Positions 50,859 to 62,646 of a stretch of DNA of 64,000 bases are shown in pieces. The DNA comes from Ornithinimicrobium sp. INDO-MA30-4 (GTDB taxonomy: Bacteria; Actinomycetota; Actinomycetes; Actinomycetales; Dermatophilaceae): the NCBI RefSeq assembly GCF_021535045.1, contig NZ_CP091056.1:310001-374000 (forward strand), written 5' to 3'. How positions within the stretch are numbered: the stretch's first letter is position 1; each line of letters starts with the position of its first letter. The translations under genes were made by a program, and so were the position numbers. The notes beneath the pieces are model-generated. The model saw only the letters and a list, made by a program, of their open reading frames with translations. It ran no database searches and had not been told where the DNA came from.

Positions 50859-52090
50859 ATAGTGCGCGCTCTGTCGTCATCCTGGGATCAACGGGGTCCA
50901 TTGGCACCCAGGCCATCGAGGTCATCGACAACCACCCAGGCCTCTATGAGGTGCAGGCGCTCGCCGCCGGCGGTGGACAGATCGACGTCTTGGCGCAGCA
51001 GGCTGTTCACCTCCAGGTCCCCGTCGTTGGAGTTGCGGCAGACGTTGCTGCTGAGTTGGCAGCAGCCATCGAAACGGCGGCGCGACGGGTCAACCTCGCA
51101 GGGTATTCACCCAAGATCATCGCTGGCACTCAGGCAGCCGAGAAGGTCGCCGAGCTTGGTGTTGATGTGGTCCTCAACGGGATTACCGGCAGCATTGGCC
51201 TCGCTCCGACGCTGGCCGCACTGCGAGCAGGCAGCACCCTGGCGCTGGCCAACAAAGAGTCGCTGATTATCGGTGGGCCACTCGTGAAAGAACTGGCCAA
51301 GCCCGGGCAGATTGTCCCCGTGGACTCAGAGCACAGCGCGATCGCGCAATCGCTCCGTGGTGGACGGGCAGAGGAAGTGCGGCGGCTTGTCGTGACAGCC
51401 AGTGGCGGACCCTTCCGCGGCTGGAGCAAAGAAGAATTGCAAAGCGTCACGCCCGCGCAAGCCTTGAAGCACCCTAATTTTTCCATGGGCAAGGTCATCA
51501 CGACCAACTCAGCGACGCTGGTTAACAAGGGCCTCGAAGTGATCGAGGCGCACCTGCTGTTTGACATCCCCTATGACCGGATTGACGTTGTCGTGCACCC
51601 ACAGCAACAAATCCACTCGATGGTGGAGTTCCACGACGGCTCAACCATCGCCCAGATGGGCCCGCCACGGATGCTGGTGCCGATCGCGCTGGGCCTGTCG
51701 TGGCCAGAGCGCCTCACCGATGTCGATGAGCCCTGCGACTGGACGCAGGCATCAACGTGGAACTTTGCGCCGCTGGACGATGAGGCATTCCCCGCAGTAC
51801 AACTCGCCCGTCAGGCCGGCTTGGCTGGAGGCACCTATCCCGCGGTTTACAACGCCGCCAATGAAGAGTGTGTCGAGGCCTTCCATGCGGGCGTGCTGAG
51901 TTTCGTTGAGATCGTCGAGACCGTGGGCCAAGTGCTAGGCCAGCATGAGCAGGCCGACATTGCCACCAAGGAAGCCGCCGAGGTCACACTCGACCGCGTG
52001 TTGGCGGCCGACCAGTGGGCTCGCAAAGCCGCGCGTAAGATCATCGAGAAGAGTGAGTTGACCGGCCAGCGAGAGGAGCAAACGCAATGA
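50855..52090 (+). CDS. dxr: 1-deoxy-D-xylulose-5-phosphate reductoisomerase
   Basis: Dxr makes 2-C-methyl-D-erythritol 4-phosphate, the first committed step of the MEP isoprenoid pathway. It has 411 residues, unbroken, from a GTG at 50855. NADPH motif ILGSTGSIGTQAIEVI, then LANKESLIIGGPLV, VPVDSEHSAIAQSLRG and TASGGPFRG carry the metal and substrate sites; HPQQQIHSMVEF and AANEECVEAF follow. The downstream rseP and ispG genes give the usual dxr-rseP-ispG order; ispG is a later enzyme of the same pathway. Confidence 0.96.
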   Translation: MNSARSVVILGSTGSIGTQAIEVIDNHPGLYEVQALAAGGGQIDVLAQQAVHLQVPVVGVAADVAAELAAAIETAARRVNLAGYSPKIIAGTQAAEKVAELGVDVVLNGITGSIGLAPTLAALRAGSTLALANKESLIIGGPLVKELAKPGQIVPVDSEHSAIAQSLRGGRAEEVRRLVVTASGGPFRGWSKEELQSVTPAQALKHPNFSMGKVITTNSATLVNKGLEVIEAHLLFDIPYDRIDVVVHPQQQIHSMVEFHDGSTIAQMGPPRMLVPIALGLSWPERLTDVDEPCDWTQASTWNFAPLDDEAFPAVQLARQAGLAGGTYPAVYNAANEECVEAFHAGVLSFVEIVETVGQVLGQHEQADIATKEAAEVTLDRVLAADQWARKAARKIIEKSELTGQREEQTQ

Positions 52091-53411
52091 TGTACATGCT
52101 TGGCGTGCTGCTCATGCTGATCGGCATCTCTCTGTCTATTGCGCTGCACGAGATAGGCCACCTCGTGCCGGCCAAGAAATTTGGCGTGAAAGTCACGCAG
52201 TACATGGTCGGCTTCGGTCCAACTCTGTGGTCACGCAAGCGCGGCGAGACTGAATATGGCGTCAAGGCGATCCCGCTCGGTGGCTATATCCGAATGATCG
52301 GGATGTTTCCGCCACGGGCCCAAGATGGCGAGCGCCTCCGACCGTCGACCACGGGCAGGTTTAGCCAACTGACTGAGCAGGCCCGCGCCGAGTCTCTTGA
52401 AGAGGTTGGTCCTGACGACTGGGACCGAGTTTTCTACAAACTGCCCGTCTGGAAGCGCGTCATCATCATGGCCGGAGGGCCGGTGATGAACTTGGTCATT
52501 GCTGCCGTGCTGCTGACCGGCATCCTGACTGTTTATGGTCTGCCAGCCGTGACCACCACCGTTTCCTCAGTGGCCGCGTGCGCACCTGTTGATGTTGCAG
52601 CGACCGATTGTGCTGGGGAGCCAGAGGCCCCCGCCCAAGCGGCCGGGCTGCAAACCGGAGATCAGATTGTCTCGATCAACGGTGAGGCCACAGCCGACTG
52701 GACGACCGCGTCGTACTTGATTCAGAACGCCTCTAACCCCGCCACGATTGAGGTAGAGCGTGCGGGTCAGACACAGACCTTGACCGCTGAACTGCTGCAA
52801 CGCGAGCGACCGCTGTTGAACGCCGACGGATCACTGCAGACCGACGCCGCGGGGGAGCCGGTTATTGGTTTGGTCAATTACCTCGGCGCGAGTGGTTCGG
52901 TGGAGTACGTGACACAGCCCATCACCGAGGCCCCTGCTTTCGTGGGTGGCGCGGTGGCTGACACCGCAGGCATCTTCTTGTTGCTGCCGCAAAGCTGGTA
53001 GGTGTTTATGACGCAGCCTTTGGCGATGGCGAGCGAGACACGGAAGGCCCAATGTCCGTGGTGGGCGTTGGCCGAGTCGCGGGCGAAGTGACCTCGGGCG
53101 ACCTTGGCTTGCTTGCTGATGGCATGACGGCGCGGATGGTGCTGCTGCTCTCGCTGCTCGCCTCGCTGAATATCGCCCTCTTCGTCTTCAACATGATCCC
53201 GTTGCTGCCACTTGATGGTGGGCATATTGCCGGCGCCCTGTGGGAGGGCGTCAAAAAGACATACGCAAAAGTTCTGGGTCGCCCCGATCCAGGCCCCGTG
53301 GACATCGCCAAGGCGTTGCCAGTGGCCTATACCGTCGCGATTGGACTGATCGCGATGACTCTGTTGTTGGTCTATGCAGACCTTGTTAACCCGATTCGAC
53401 TCATAGGCTGA
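52087..53411 (+). CDS. rseP: Site-2 intramembrane metalloprotease, RseP/Rip1 family (one frame break)
   Basis: It cleaves membrane-bound anti-sigma factors within the bilayer. About 441 residues. Membrane segment 1 holds the zinc motif [18 protein letters not shown]; a PDZ domain lies around 52630-52800 ([15 protein letters not shown]); the LDG motif is in [18 protein letters not shown]. Other segments include [20 protein letters not shown] and [17 protein letters not shown]-like. The frame breaks at about 52995 (LLLPQK to [10 protein letters not shown]). Mycobacterial Rip1 has the same architecture. Confidence 0.88.
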
Positions 53412-53425
53412 GAGATGCTGAAACT

Positions 53426-54595
53426 ATGACTGCTGGAACCCCTATTTCCCTTGGTATGCCGTCCGCACCGCCTCCCGTGGTCACGCCGCGTCGCAAGTCG
53501 CGCAAGATCAAGGTCGGCAAGGTTGAGGTCGGTGGCGACGCACCCGTGTCGGTGCAATCCATGACCACCACCCAGACGACTGACATCAACGGCACGCTGC
53601 AACAGATCGCTGAGCTAACCGCGACCGGTTGTGACATCGTCCGAGTCGCCTGCCCGACATCTGATGATGCCGAAGCGCTTAAGGCGATCGCCGCCAAATC
53701 ACAGATCCCGGTGATTGCTGACATCCACTTCCAGCCGAAGTATGTCTTCGCCGCGATCGACGCTGGCTGCGCGGCCGTCCGGGTGAACCCAGGCAACATC
53801 CGCAAGTTTGACGACCAGGTCAAGGAGATTGCCAAGGCTGCTGGAGATGCGGGTGTCTCGATCCGCATCGGCGTCAACGCTGGCTCGCTCGACAAGCGCA
53901 TCATGGCTAAGTACGGCAAGGCGACCCCGGAGGCTCTGGTCGAATCGGCCGTCTGGGAAGCCTCGTTGTTTGAAGAGCACGGCTTCCACGACTTCAAGAT
54001 CTCGGTCAAGCACAACGATCCCGTCGTGATGGTCCAGGCCTATGAAATGTTGGCTGCTCGCGGCGACTGGCCCCTCCACCTCGGTGTCACCGAGGCGGGC
54101 CCCGCCTTCCAGGGCACGATCAAGTCATCGGTTGCCTTCGGTGCGCTGCTGTCCCGCGGCATCGGCGACACCATTCGAGTGTCGCTTTCGGCTCCACCGG
54201 TCGAAGAGGTCAAGGTCGGCAACCAGATTTTGCAGAGCCTGAACCTCAAGCCTCGCAAACTGGAAATCGTGTCTTGCCCCTCCTGCGGCCGAGCCCAGGT
54301 CGATGTCTACACGTTGGCAGAAGAGGTAACGGCTGGCCTTGAGGGCCTCGAGGTCCCACTTCGCGTCGCCGTGATGGGCTGCGTAGTCAACGGCCCCGGC
54401 GAGGCCCGTGAGGCTGACCTTGGCGTTGCTTCGGGCAATGGCAAGGGCCAGATCTTCGTCAAGGGTGAGGTCATCAAGACTGTGCCCGAGAGCCAGATCG
54501 TCGAGACGCTCATCGAAGAGGCAATGCGCATTGCCGAAGAAATGGGCGAACCGGTCGACGGTGAAGGCGCTGCACCCTCAGTGACGGTTGGCTAG
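53426..54595 (+). CDS. ispG: 4-hydroxy-3-methylbut-2-enyl diphosphate synthase
   Basis: IspG (GcpE) converts the cyclic diphosphate of the MEP pathway to HMBPP with a [4Fe-4S] cluster. It has 389 residues and is unbroken. The TIM barrel has [18 protein letters not shown] and [16 protein letters not shown]; the cluster Cys lie in [13 protein letters not shown] and [17 protein letters not shown]. It follows rseP by 14 bp. The last bases overlap a possible start of the next gene. Confidence 0.95.
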   Translation: MTAGTPISLGMPSAPPPVVTPRRKSRKIKVGKVEVGGDAPVSVQSMTTTQTTDINGTLQQIAELTATGCDIVRVACPTSDDAEALKAIAAKSQIPVIADIHFQPKYVFAAIDAGCAAVRVNPGNIRKFDDQVKEIAKAAGDAGVSIRIGVNAGSLDKRIMAKYGKATPEALVESAVWEASLFEEHGFHDFKISVKHNDPVVMVQAYEMLAARGDWPLHLGVTEAGPAFQGTIKSSVAFGALLSRGIGDTIRVSLSAPPVEEVKVGNQILQSLNLKPRKLEIVSCPSCGRAQVDVYTLAEEVTAGLEGLEVPLRVAVMGCVVNGPGEAREADLGVASGNGKGQIFVKGEVIKTVPESQIVETLIEEAMRIAEEMGEPVDGEGAAPSVTVG

Positions 54596-55219
54596 TCCAC
54601 CGTTGCCTCCTTCAGGTTTCCTGCCTGTCCGCCAACTGGTCCTTGTCGATCTGTTGGCTTTGATCGTCGGCACCAAGCCGACTGAGCGAGCCGTCGTCGC
54701 CCTTGACGGTGACGGCTCGCGCCATCAGCAGCAGTTGGTTGCAGAGTTGCTTGCTTTGCCCCGGCCGTCACTGACCGGGACCTCGTTGGGGTTTCGACGG
54801 AGAGTTTCACTGCGCCGGGTAGCGAGGCACAGGGGCCCGCAACAGGTGCGGACTATTACCGCGAGCACTACGACCACGCTCGGTTGCACAATGACTTGTT
54901 GACGCCCTTTCAGCAGGGGCGAGAAGTGGTCCTTGACCCACGCAACCCTGATGAAGAGCCGCAACTCATTGAGCCGAGCGACACCTCCATCTTGATTGTC
55001 AGCGGGCCGTTCTTGCATCGACCAGAGTTGACGTCGCTGTGGGACGCGTCGTTGCTCGTGCACCCTGCCGGCGGAGGCGATGCCACCAGCGTCGCTAGCA
55101 AAGCGTGGGAGTTCTACGTTGAGCAGTCCCCGGCGCAGCAGGCTCGGTGGGTGGTTGATCTGAGCGACCCACAGCGACCTCACTTGCTGGTGGTCGACCC
55201 CGAGGAGCCCGTGGTCTAG
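54588..55219 (+). CDS. Uridine kinase-like protein without a Walker A motif (frame break)
   Basis: About 210 residues. The order of blocks resembles uridine-kinase-like P-loop proteins: VVALDG at the N-terminal strand, [32 protein letters not shown] and then [22 protein letters not shown] (the typical 'DG.FL.RPEL...WD' region). The nucleotide loop that should read GxxGxGKT reads [12 protein letters not shown], with no Lys or GK. One break lies near 54765. The start is unclear (TTG 54588 overlapping ispG). It may be a nucleotide-binding relic or a protein with another role; the end shows an unusual Pro/Glu tail. Confidence 0.55.
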
Positions 55220-55250
55220 CGTCTTCATCGTGGGGGAGCGCCGACATACG

Positions 55251-55289
55251 GTGCATCAAAGCACTGTGCATCAAAGCACTGTGCATGAA
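55251..55289. repeat. Short tandem repeat before a terminator (15-bp unit, about 2.6 copies)
   Basis: GTGCATCAAAGCACT occurs exactly at 55251-55265 and 55266-55280, and a third partial copy GTGCATGAAAG follows. It lies in the 70-bp gap between two convergent genes. Such repeats may reflect slippage or be a binding site; nothing else is known. Confidence 0.85.
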
Positions 55290-55326
55290 AGATGGGCCCG
55301 AACTGTTCACCAGTTTGGGCCCATCT
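55290..55326. terminator. Bidirectional terminator between the kinase-like gene and glpK
   Basis: AGATGGGCCCGAACT (55290-55304) pairs with AGTTTGGGCCCATCT (55312-55326) over 15 bp with one G-U pair and a 7-base loop. It lies between convergent genes. Confidence 0.85.
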
Positions 55327-55366
55327 CTATGCCTCCTGTGAGGCGCTTCTGCTAGTCAGAAGCGAG

Positions 55367-56913
<1,547 letters not shown>

Positions 56914-56980
56914 GCGTTGTTCTCCACATCGTTGTGTGAGTGTTGCAGGATTGTGAACGTGTCAGGCGATTCGTTGTTGC

Positions 56981-57702
56981 TCAGAATGCGGCTGCGGCGG
57001 CCAGACCGGCCAATACGCCACCGACCAGGGGGCCAGCAACGGGAACCCAGGAGTAGGCCCAGTCATTGCCGCCCTTGCCCTTGATCGGCAGCACGGCGTG
57101 TGCCAGACGGGGGCCAAGGTCACGTGCCGGGTTAATGGCATAGCCGGTGGGGCCACCGAGGCTCGCACCGATACCAACAACTAAGAACGCGACCGCTAGC
57201 GGGCCAAGACCTGAAGGCGTGTTGGCGAAGCTCAAGATGACAAAAACCAGCACGAAGGTGCCGATGATCTCGGTGATCATGTTGCTGGTGTAGTTGCGGA
57301 TCTCTGGGCCAGTGGAGAAGATTCCCAACTTGGCTGCGGGGTCTGCTTCCTCGTTGAAGTGATCCTTGTAGGCGGCCCAACACAGGACGGCACCAATGAA
57401 GGCACCCACCATCTGCGCTGCAAAGTAGATCAACACGTTGACGAACGAGACAGCAACGCCGGGAGCGAGTTCTTCAGCGCCACTGCTGACAATGCCAACG
57501 GTGACGGCCGGGTTCAGGTGGGCACCGAAGCAAATGAAACCCACACACCCGAAAAGACAGCCAAACCCCAACCGAAGTTGATGAGCAGCCAGCCGCCGTC
57601 AAAACCCTTCGACTTGGGGAGCAGCACGTTTGCCACCACACCACAACCAAGCAGGACCAGCAGTCCCGTTCCCATCACCTCTGAGAGGAATATGTCTCCC
57701 AT
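56981..57702 (-). CDS. glpF: Glycerol facilitator / aquaglyceroporin (one frame break)
   Basis: GlpF is an MIP-family channel that lets glycerol enter. About 240 residues. The two NPA boxes are [11 protein letters not shown] and [12 protein letters not shown]; six membrane segments can be traced, including [19 protein letters not shown] and [18 protein letters not shown]. The frame breaks at about 57540 between WGLAVFSGV and the [14 protein letters not shown] part. It lies 67 bp upstream of glpK in the operon. Confidence 0.9.
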
Positions 57703-57762
57703 TACTGCTCCGATCTATTTCGAGTTGGCCGCAGGAACGGGGATTCCCGCGGGTCTTGCCAA

Positions 57763-57786
57763 GGCGGCCTGATCAGCCAGGCCGCC
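57763..57786 (-). terminator. Hairpin between glpD and glpF
   Basis: GGCGGCCTG (57763-57771) pairs with CAGGCCGCC (57778-57786), 9 bp and a 6-base loop, in the 94-bp gap between glpD and glpF. It could be a partial terminator separating glpD from glpFK or an RNA-stability hairpin. Confidence 0.6.
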
Positions 57787-57796
57787 CCGATGACTC

Positions 57797-59537
57797 CTAG
57801 CCCAGGGGCTGTAGAGGTGCTACAGATTCGGCTTGGCTGCGCAGGATGGCAGCGGCCTTGTCGCTGTCCGCGTGAGTTGCGGCTTCTTCGGCCTGAGCGC
57901 GGGAGATGTAGGCATCGACTTCAGCCTGCTTCTTTCCTCGCTCCAGCCCAGCTTGTCGGCGGCAATGTCGGCGATCTCCGGGACTGCCTCCTGGCCTTGG
58001 TGCAGGACCTCATAGACCAGCCGAGTGCGACGGCACATGAGGTCTTCCAGGTGCACAACACCCTCGTGGGTGCAGGCATAGGCAATCTCAGCGCGCAGGT
58101 AAGCGGTGGCGTGCTCCAGTGGCTTGGCCAGTGATGCGTCTTCTTCGATCGACTCCAGCAACTCCTGCATGAGTGAGCCGTAGCGGTGCAGCAGGTGGTC
58201 GACCATCTGGTCACTCCAGCCGTGCTGCTTCTGGATGACCTTCATCTGGCGGCGGATTGCAGCCTCGCCAACGGCCCCCAACAGCGGGATCTCGTCGGTG
58301 ATGCTGGGCAGTTCCTTGGCGCGGTTGCCCAAGGCAAAGTCAACTGCGTCCTTGGCCATAATCCGGTATGTCGTCAACTTGCCGCCGCCGATCACCGTCA
58401 AGCCCGGGATCGGGCTGGCGACGGTGTGCTCACGGCTGACCTTGGCCGAGTTGGTGCCTTCCTTGGTGCCTGGCTGCAGCAGCGGACGCAAGCCCGCATA
58501 CCAACCGATGACGTCATCGCGAGTCAGCTCAGTGTTGAGGACCTCGTTGGCGTGCTCCAGCACGTACTCGATGTCAGACGCGGTGGCGACTGGGTTCTGG
58601 CGGTCCAACTCCCACGCGGTGTCCGTGGTGCCGATCAGCCAATAACGCGACCACGGCACGAAGAAGAGAACTGACTTCTCCGTCTGGATCAGGACGCCCG
58701 AGGTGCCCTTCAAACGCTCACGGGGCACGACAATGTGAATGCCCTTGAAGCCAGCACGTTCAAGCCGCCGTCAGTCTTGGCAAGCGTGCCCACATCGTCG
58801 GTCCACACACCCGTGCAGTTGATGACGTGGTTGACCTTGGCGGTGATCTTGTTGCCGGTCTCCAGGTCCTGCAGGACAGCGCCACTGACTCGGCCAGCAG
58901 CATCCTTGAGGATCTCGACGACCTGGGTGCGGGTGGCAGCCTTGGCGCCATAGGACACGGCAGTGCGCACAATCGTGGCGACCAGGCGGGCGTCATCCAC
59001 GGTGGCGTCGTAGTACTCGACGGCGCCGATCGCCTGGTCGTGCTTGAGGTCGGGGAACTTCTTCGCCAAGCCCTTGCGGCTGCGGTGCTGGTGGATCGGC
59101 AGAGCCCGGCGTCCCGGCATCAGGTTGGCGAGCGCGTCATACAGGGTCACGCCGGCGCCGTAATAGGCACGCTGCCAGATGCGGTGCTCGAGCGGAATCA
59201 GGAATGGCATCGGCTTCACCAGGTGAGGTGCGATGCGGGTGAGGAGGAGGCCGCGCTCGGTCAATGCCTCGTGGACTAATTTGAAGTCGAGCATCTGCAA
59301 GTAGCGCAGGCCACCGTGAACAAGTTTGGTGGACCACCGCGAAGTGCCTGAGGCCCAGTCTTGAGCGTCAACAACGACCGTGTTCAGGCCACGCGTTGCC
59401 GAGTCGAGTGCGGTTCCGGCGCCGGTGACGCCACCGCCGATCACCAAAACGTCGATGACTGGCCCACCTTCAGCGCTGGCTGAAAGGGCATCTAAGGCTT
59501 CTTGACGGGACTTGGCTGTCAGCGCTTGGGCTTTCAT
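57797..59537 (-). CDS. glpD: Glycerol-3-phosphate dehydrogenase, FAD-dependent (two frame breaks)
   Basis: GlpD oxidises glycerol 3-phosphate to DHAP at the membrane and feeds electrons to quinone. About 580 residues. The FAD motif is VLVIGGGVTGAGTALDSA, with STKLVHGGLRYLQ; later YYDATVDDARLVATI, the second-frame part IHIVVPRERLKGTSGVL and GGGKLTTYRIMAKDAVDF. Breaks lie near 58740 and 57930; the last gives the true end, with stop at 57797. It is the first gene of the glp operon, read from a start with GGAAGG upstream. Confidence 0.92.
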
Positions 59538-59628
59538 TGCTGCCTTCCGTTGGTGGAATGGAGGTGATGACTTTGGGACACCCCAGAGTCTCGCATGTGA
59601 AGTAGGTTACGCCACCCCTAGAGTCGAC

Positions 59629-60498
59629 ATGCGTGATTCCATGAGGGAGGCTGAACGGTATGTGGCGAACCTTGGGCTCGGTGCGCCCCTTGAGGCCTCT
59701 GACCGGGCTTGGGCGCTCGAAGTCTGTGCCCAGGACCCCATTAGCAATGTCTTTGTGGCGGCCCGCATTTTGGAGTCTGGTCTCTCAGGCGCCCGACCTG
59801 TGGCCTACGGCTATGACCACGGCGGGCACGAGTCGATTTGCTGGGCCTCGGCCAACATCGTTCCCGCGAGCGCAGACTCTGCTGCCATCGCCGCCTTCTC
59901 AGCCAAGGTGATGAAACGCCGCCGCACAGCATCCTCCGTTTTTGGGCCCGCGGAACAAGTGAAAGAACTGTGGTCCCGGCTTGCCCGGCGTGGGAGCCGA
60001 GGCGTGAATACCGACGCGCTCAACCGGTAATGACGATCGGTTCGGGGGAGTTGCCCTCGACTGCGCCGACCGATGAGCAGGTGCGGCCCGCAACCCTGAC
60101 AGATCTCGATGCCGTTGTTCCAGCAGCAGCCGCCATGTTTACCGAAGAGATTGGCTACCCGCCCTACCGCGGCTCTGATCAGACCTACCGCCGTGGCGTG
60201 GCCAGTTTGATCACCCGCGGGCACACGTTGATCCGCACCGAACACGGCAAGGTCGTCTTCAAGGCAGACCTAGGCTCGGTCGCGCTCGGGGTCGCCCAAC
60301 CAGGGGGTATGGCTGGCACCTCACCTACGCGGGCAGGGCTTGGCTCCAGCCGCGATGGCCGCCGTCGTGCGCTATGCCCAAGCGCACGTGGCCCCGACCG
60401 TGACCCTCTATGTCAACGACTACAACTCGGCGGCGATCGCGACGTACCGCCGCGTCGGTTTTCAGCAGACCGGGACGTTTGCCACCATTCTGCTCTAG
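59629..60498 (+). CDS. DUF4081-GNAT acetyltransferase (two frame breaks)
   Basis: About 290 residues in two parts. The N-terminal DUF4081 half has CAQDPISNVFVAARILESG and ICWASANIVPASADSAAI; the C-terminal GNAT half has MFTEEIGYPPYRGSD, VFKADLGSVALGVAQ, then QGVWLAPHLRGQGLAPAAM and LYVNDYNSAAIATYRRVGF. This matches the conserved actinobacterial protein that usually follows ispG. Substrate unknown. Breaks lie near 59997 and about 60303. The start is uncertain (ATG 59629 or 59641). Its stop overlaps the convergent peptidase stop by 4 bp. Confidence 0.8.
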
Positions 60499-62527
60499 TC
60501 GTTACTGCCGAGGTGGCGGTGCAAGAAGGCCCACGGCAGGGTATGCCACTGCGCCGTTTGCTCAGCAGTCGAGGCGCCCCCGTGTCCGCCTTCGGTCTGC
60601 TCCCAGTAGGTGACTTCCTTGCCAGCAGTTCGCAGCAACTCGGCCATCTTGCGCGCGTGCCCCGGATGCACCCGGTCGTCCTTGGTGGACGTCGCAAGAT
60701 AGGTCGGGGCGTGTTGTCCTTGGGATTAAAGCGGTGATAGGCGCTATACCCCTCCAAGAACTCCCAGTCCTCAGCGACATCCGGGTCGCCGTATTCAGCC
60801 ACCCACGACGCTCCGGCCAATAGCTTGGTGTAGCGCTGCATATCGAGCAGGGCACCTGACAGACGATGGCGCCGAAGTCGTCTGGGTAGCCGGTGAGCAT
60901 GTTGCCGACCAGCAGGCCGCCATTGGATCGCCCAACGCAGCCCAAATGCTCGACTGAGGTCACCCGCGACTGACCAGGTCGCGCGCCACCGCAGCAAAAT
61001 CGTCGTAGGCTCGGACCCGCTTTTCGCGCAACGCCGACTGGTGCCAGGCAGGTCCAAACTCGCCACCACCGCGAATATTGGCCACGACATAAACACCGCC
61101 GCGCGATAGCCAAGCCAGGCCGGTGATGGCGTCGTAGGCCGGCGTCAAGGGGATCTCGAATCCGCCATACCCGTGCATCACCGTGGGGTTCGACCCATCG
61201 AGGTCCAGGTCTGCGGAGCCGATTTGGAAATAGGGGATACGGGTGCCATCCGCTGAAGTGGCCCAGTGTTGGGTGACTGCCAACCCAGTGGAGTCGAACC
61301 GCGAGGGTCCTTGCTTCAACATCTCGGTGGTTGCCCGGGGGTCAGCGAGATCCAACAAGCCAACCGTCAGGGGCGTGATGAAAGAGGTCGCGTAGACCCA
61401 GACGACATCGCTTTCCCGAGAGTCCACCGGGCCGAGCGTGACGGTGGCGAGATCCTCGACACTGAGCTCAAGGTCCTGGGCCTCCCACACGCCAGTCGAG
61501 GGATTGATCGTGCGGACCTGATGGCGCACATCGTGCAGGACAGTTAAGACGAGGTAGTTCTTCGTCCACGCCCAGCCATCCAAACTGGAGTGCGCATCCG
61601 GGACAAAAACCGCCCGGAAGTCGCGGCTACCAGCCATGAACTGATCGAAGTCGATGACCAGCACGGACCCACTGGGGTGGTCGCGTCGCCGATTTCCCAG
61701 TCGTGACGCAGCAAGATCGTGAGCCATTCGCGGTGCAACGATGACTCAGCCGAATCGGGGATATCGATCAGCCGTTGCTCACCCTCAATAAGCACATATT
61801 GCTGGTGGGTGTAGAAGTCTTTGGCTCGCCAAAAAGTAGTCCGCTCAAATCCGGGCGTGAGGTCGTGGCTGGCCTGAACCAAGAGGTCCTCCGTCTCGCC
61901 CTCAAAGACGATCGGTGCCGCGCTGAGATCGGTGCCGCGCTTCCACTCCCGCACGGTCCGTGGATAGCCAGACGTCGTCATACCGCCTGCTCCGCCATCG
62001 GTGAAGACCAGGGTGGTGTCGGCATCGAGCCAGGTGATCCCGCCCTTGGACTCGGGCCGGACGAAACCATCGGCGGCAAACTCACGGGTCTCCAGATCAA
62101 ACTCACGCGTGACATCAGCATCCGATCCGCCCGGCGACAGCGTGATCAAGACCTTGCGATAGTCGGGGCGCAGCAATCGCGCTCCATGCCAGACCCACGA
62201 TTCCCCTTCGGCGGCGCCCAGCGCGTCCAGATCCAACAAGATGTCCCACTCGACGGCATCACTGCGATAGGAGTCCCAGGTCGTGCGGCGCCACAATCCC
62301 CGCGGGTGCTCCGCATCCGTCCAGAAGCTATAGAGAAAGTCGCCAGCTTGGGCGACGACTGCAAGTCGGTCATCGGCCTGCAAAGCCGCCAAGACGTCTG
62401 CGTGAATGCCAGCAAAGCTGGGCTCGGTCTCAAGGTCCGCCTCGGCCTCGGCGCTGCGGGCCGCTACCCACTCCATCGCGCGCTCGCCGGTCACGTCTTC
62501 CAGCCACAGATTCGGATCGTTGCTCAT
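60495..62527 (-). CDS. Prolyl oligopeptidase family serine peptidase, S9A (about four frame breaks)
   Basis: About 679 residues. The N-terminal beta-propeller begins DPNLWLEDVTGERAMEWV. The C-terminal hydrolase has YGGFEIPLTPAY, GGVYVVANIRGGGEFGP, then the Ser nucleophile in GRSNGGLLVGNMLTGYP (GxSxGG), the Asp in DRVHPGHARKMAEL and the His in EGGHGGAS. Breaks lie near 61683, 60960, 60865 and 60700. It cuts after Pro in short peptides or degrades oligopeptides; no secretion signal is seen, so it is cytoplasmic. Confidence 0.87.
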
Positions 62528-62606
62528 GGCCCTACTTCATCATGTGCAGCCCCGGCAGCGTTGGCCTGCCCAGATTGAGGGTTGCCGAACTGTGCTCTGA
62601 CGATTA

Positions 62607-62624
62607 TCGTTTGGAGCCAAACGA
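62607..62624. promoter_or_regulatory. 18-bp palindromic operator candidate upstream of the Rieske locus
   Basis: TCGTTTGG-AG-CCAAACGA is a perfect inverted repeat of 8 bp with a 2-base spacer, 23 bp before the ferredoxin-reductase start. A well-placed palindrome of this kind usually marks a repressor site. The core TTGG-AG-CCAA resembles, from memory, the Caulobacter vanillate operator TTGGATCCAA bound by GntR-type VanR. No regulator gene is visible in the window. Confidence 0.6.
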
Positions 62625-62646
62625 CAACCAAAATTCGGAGGAACGT

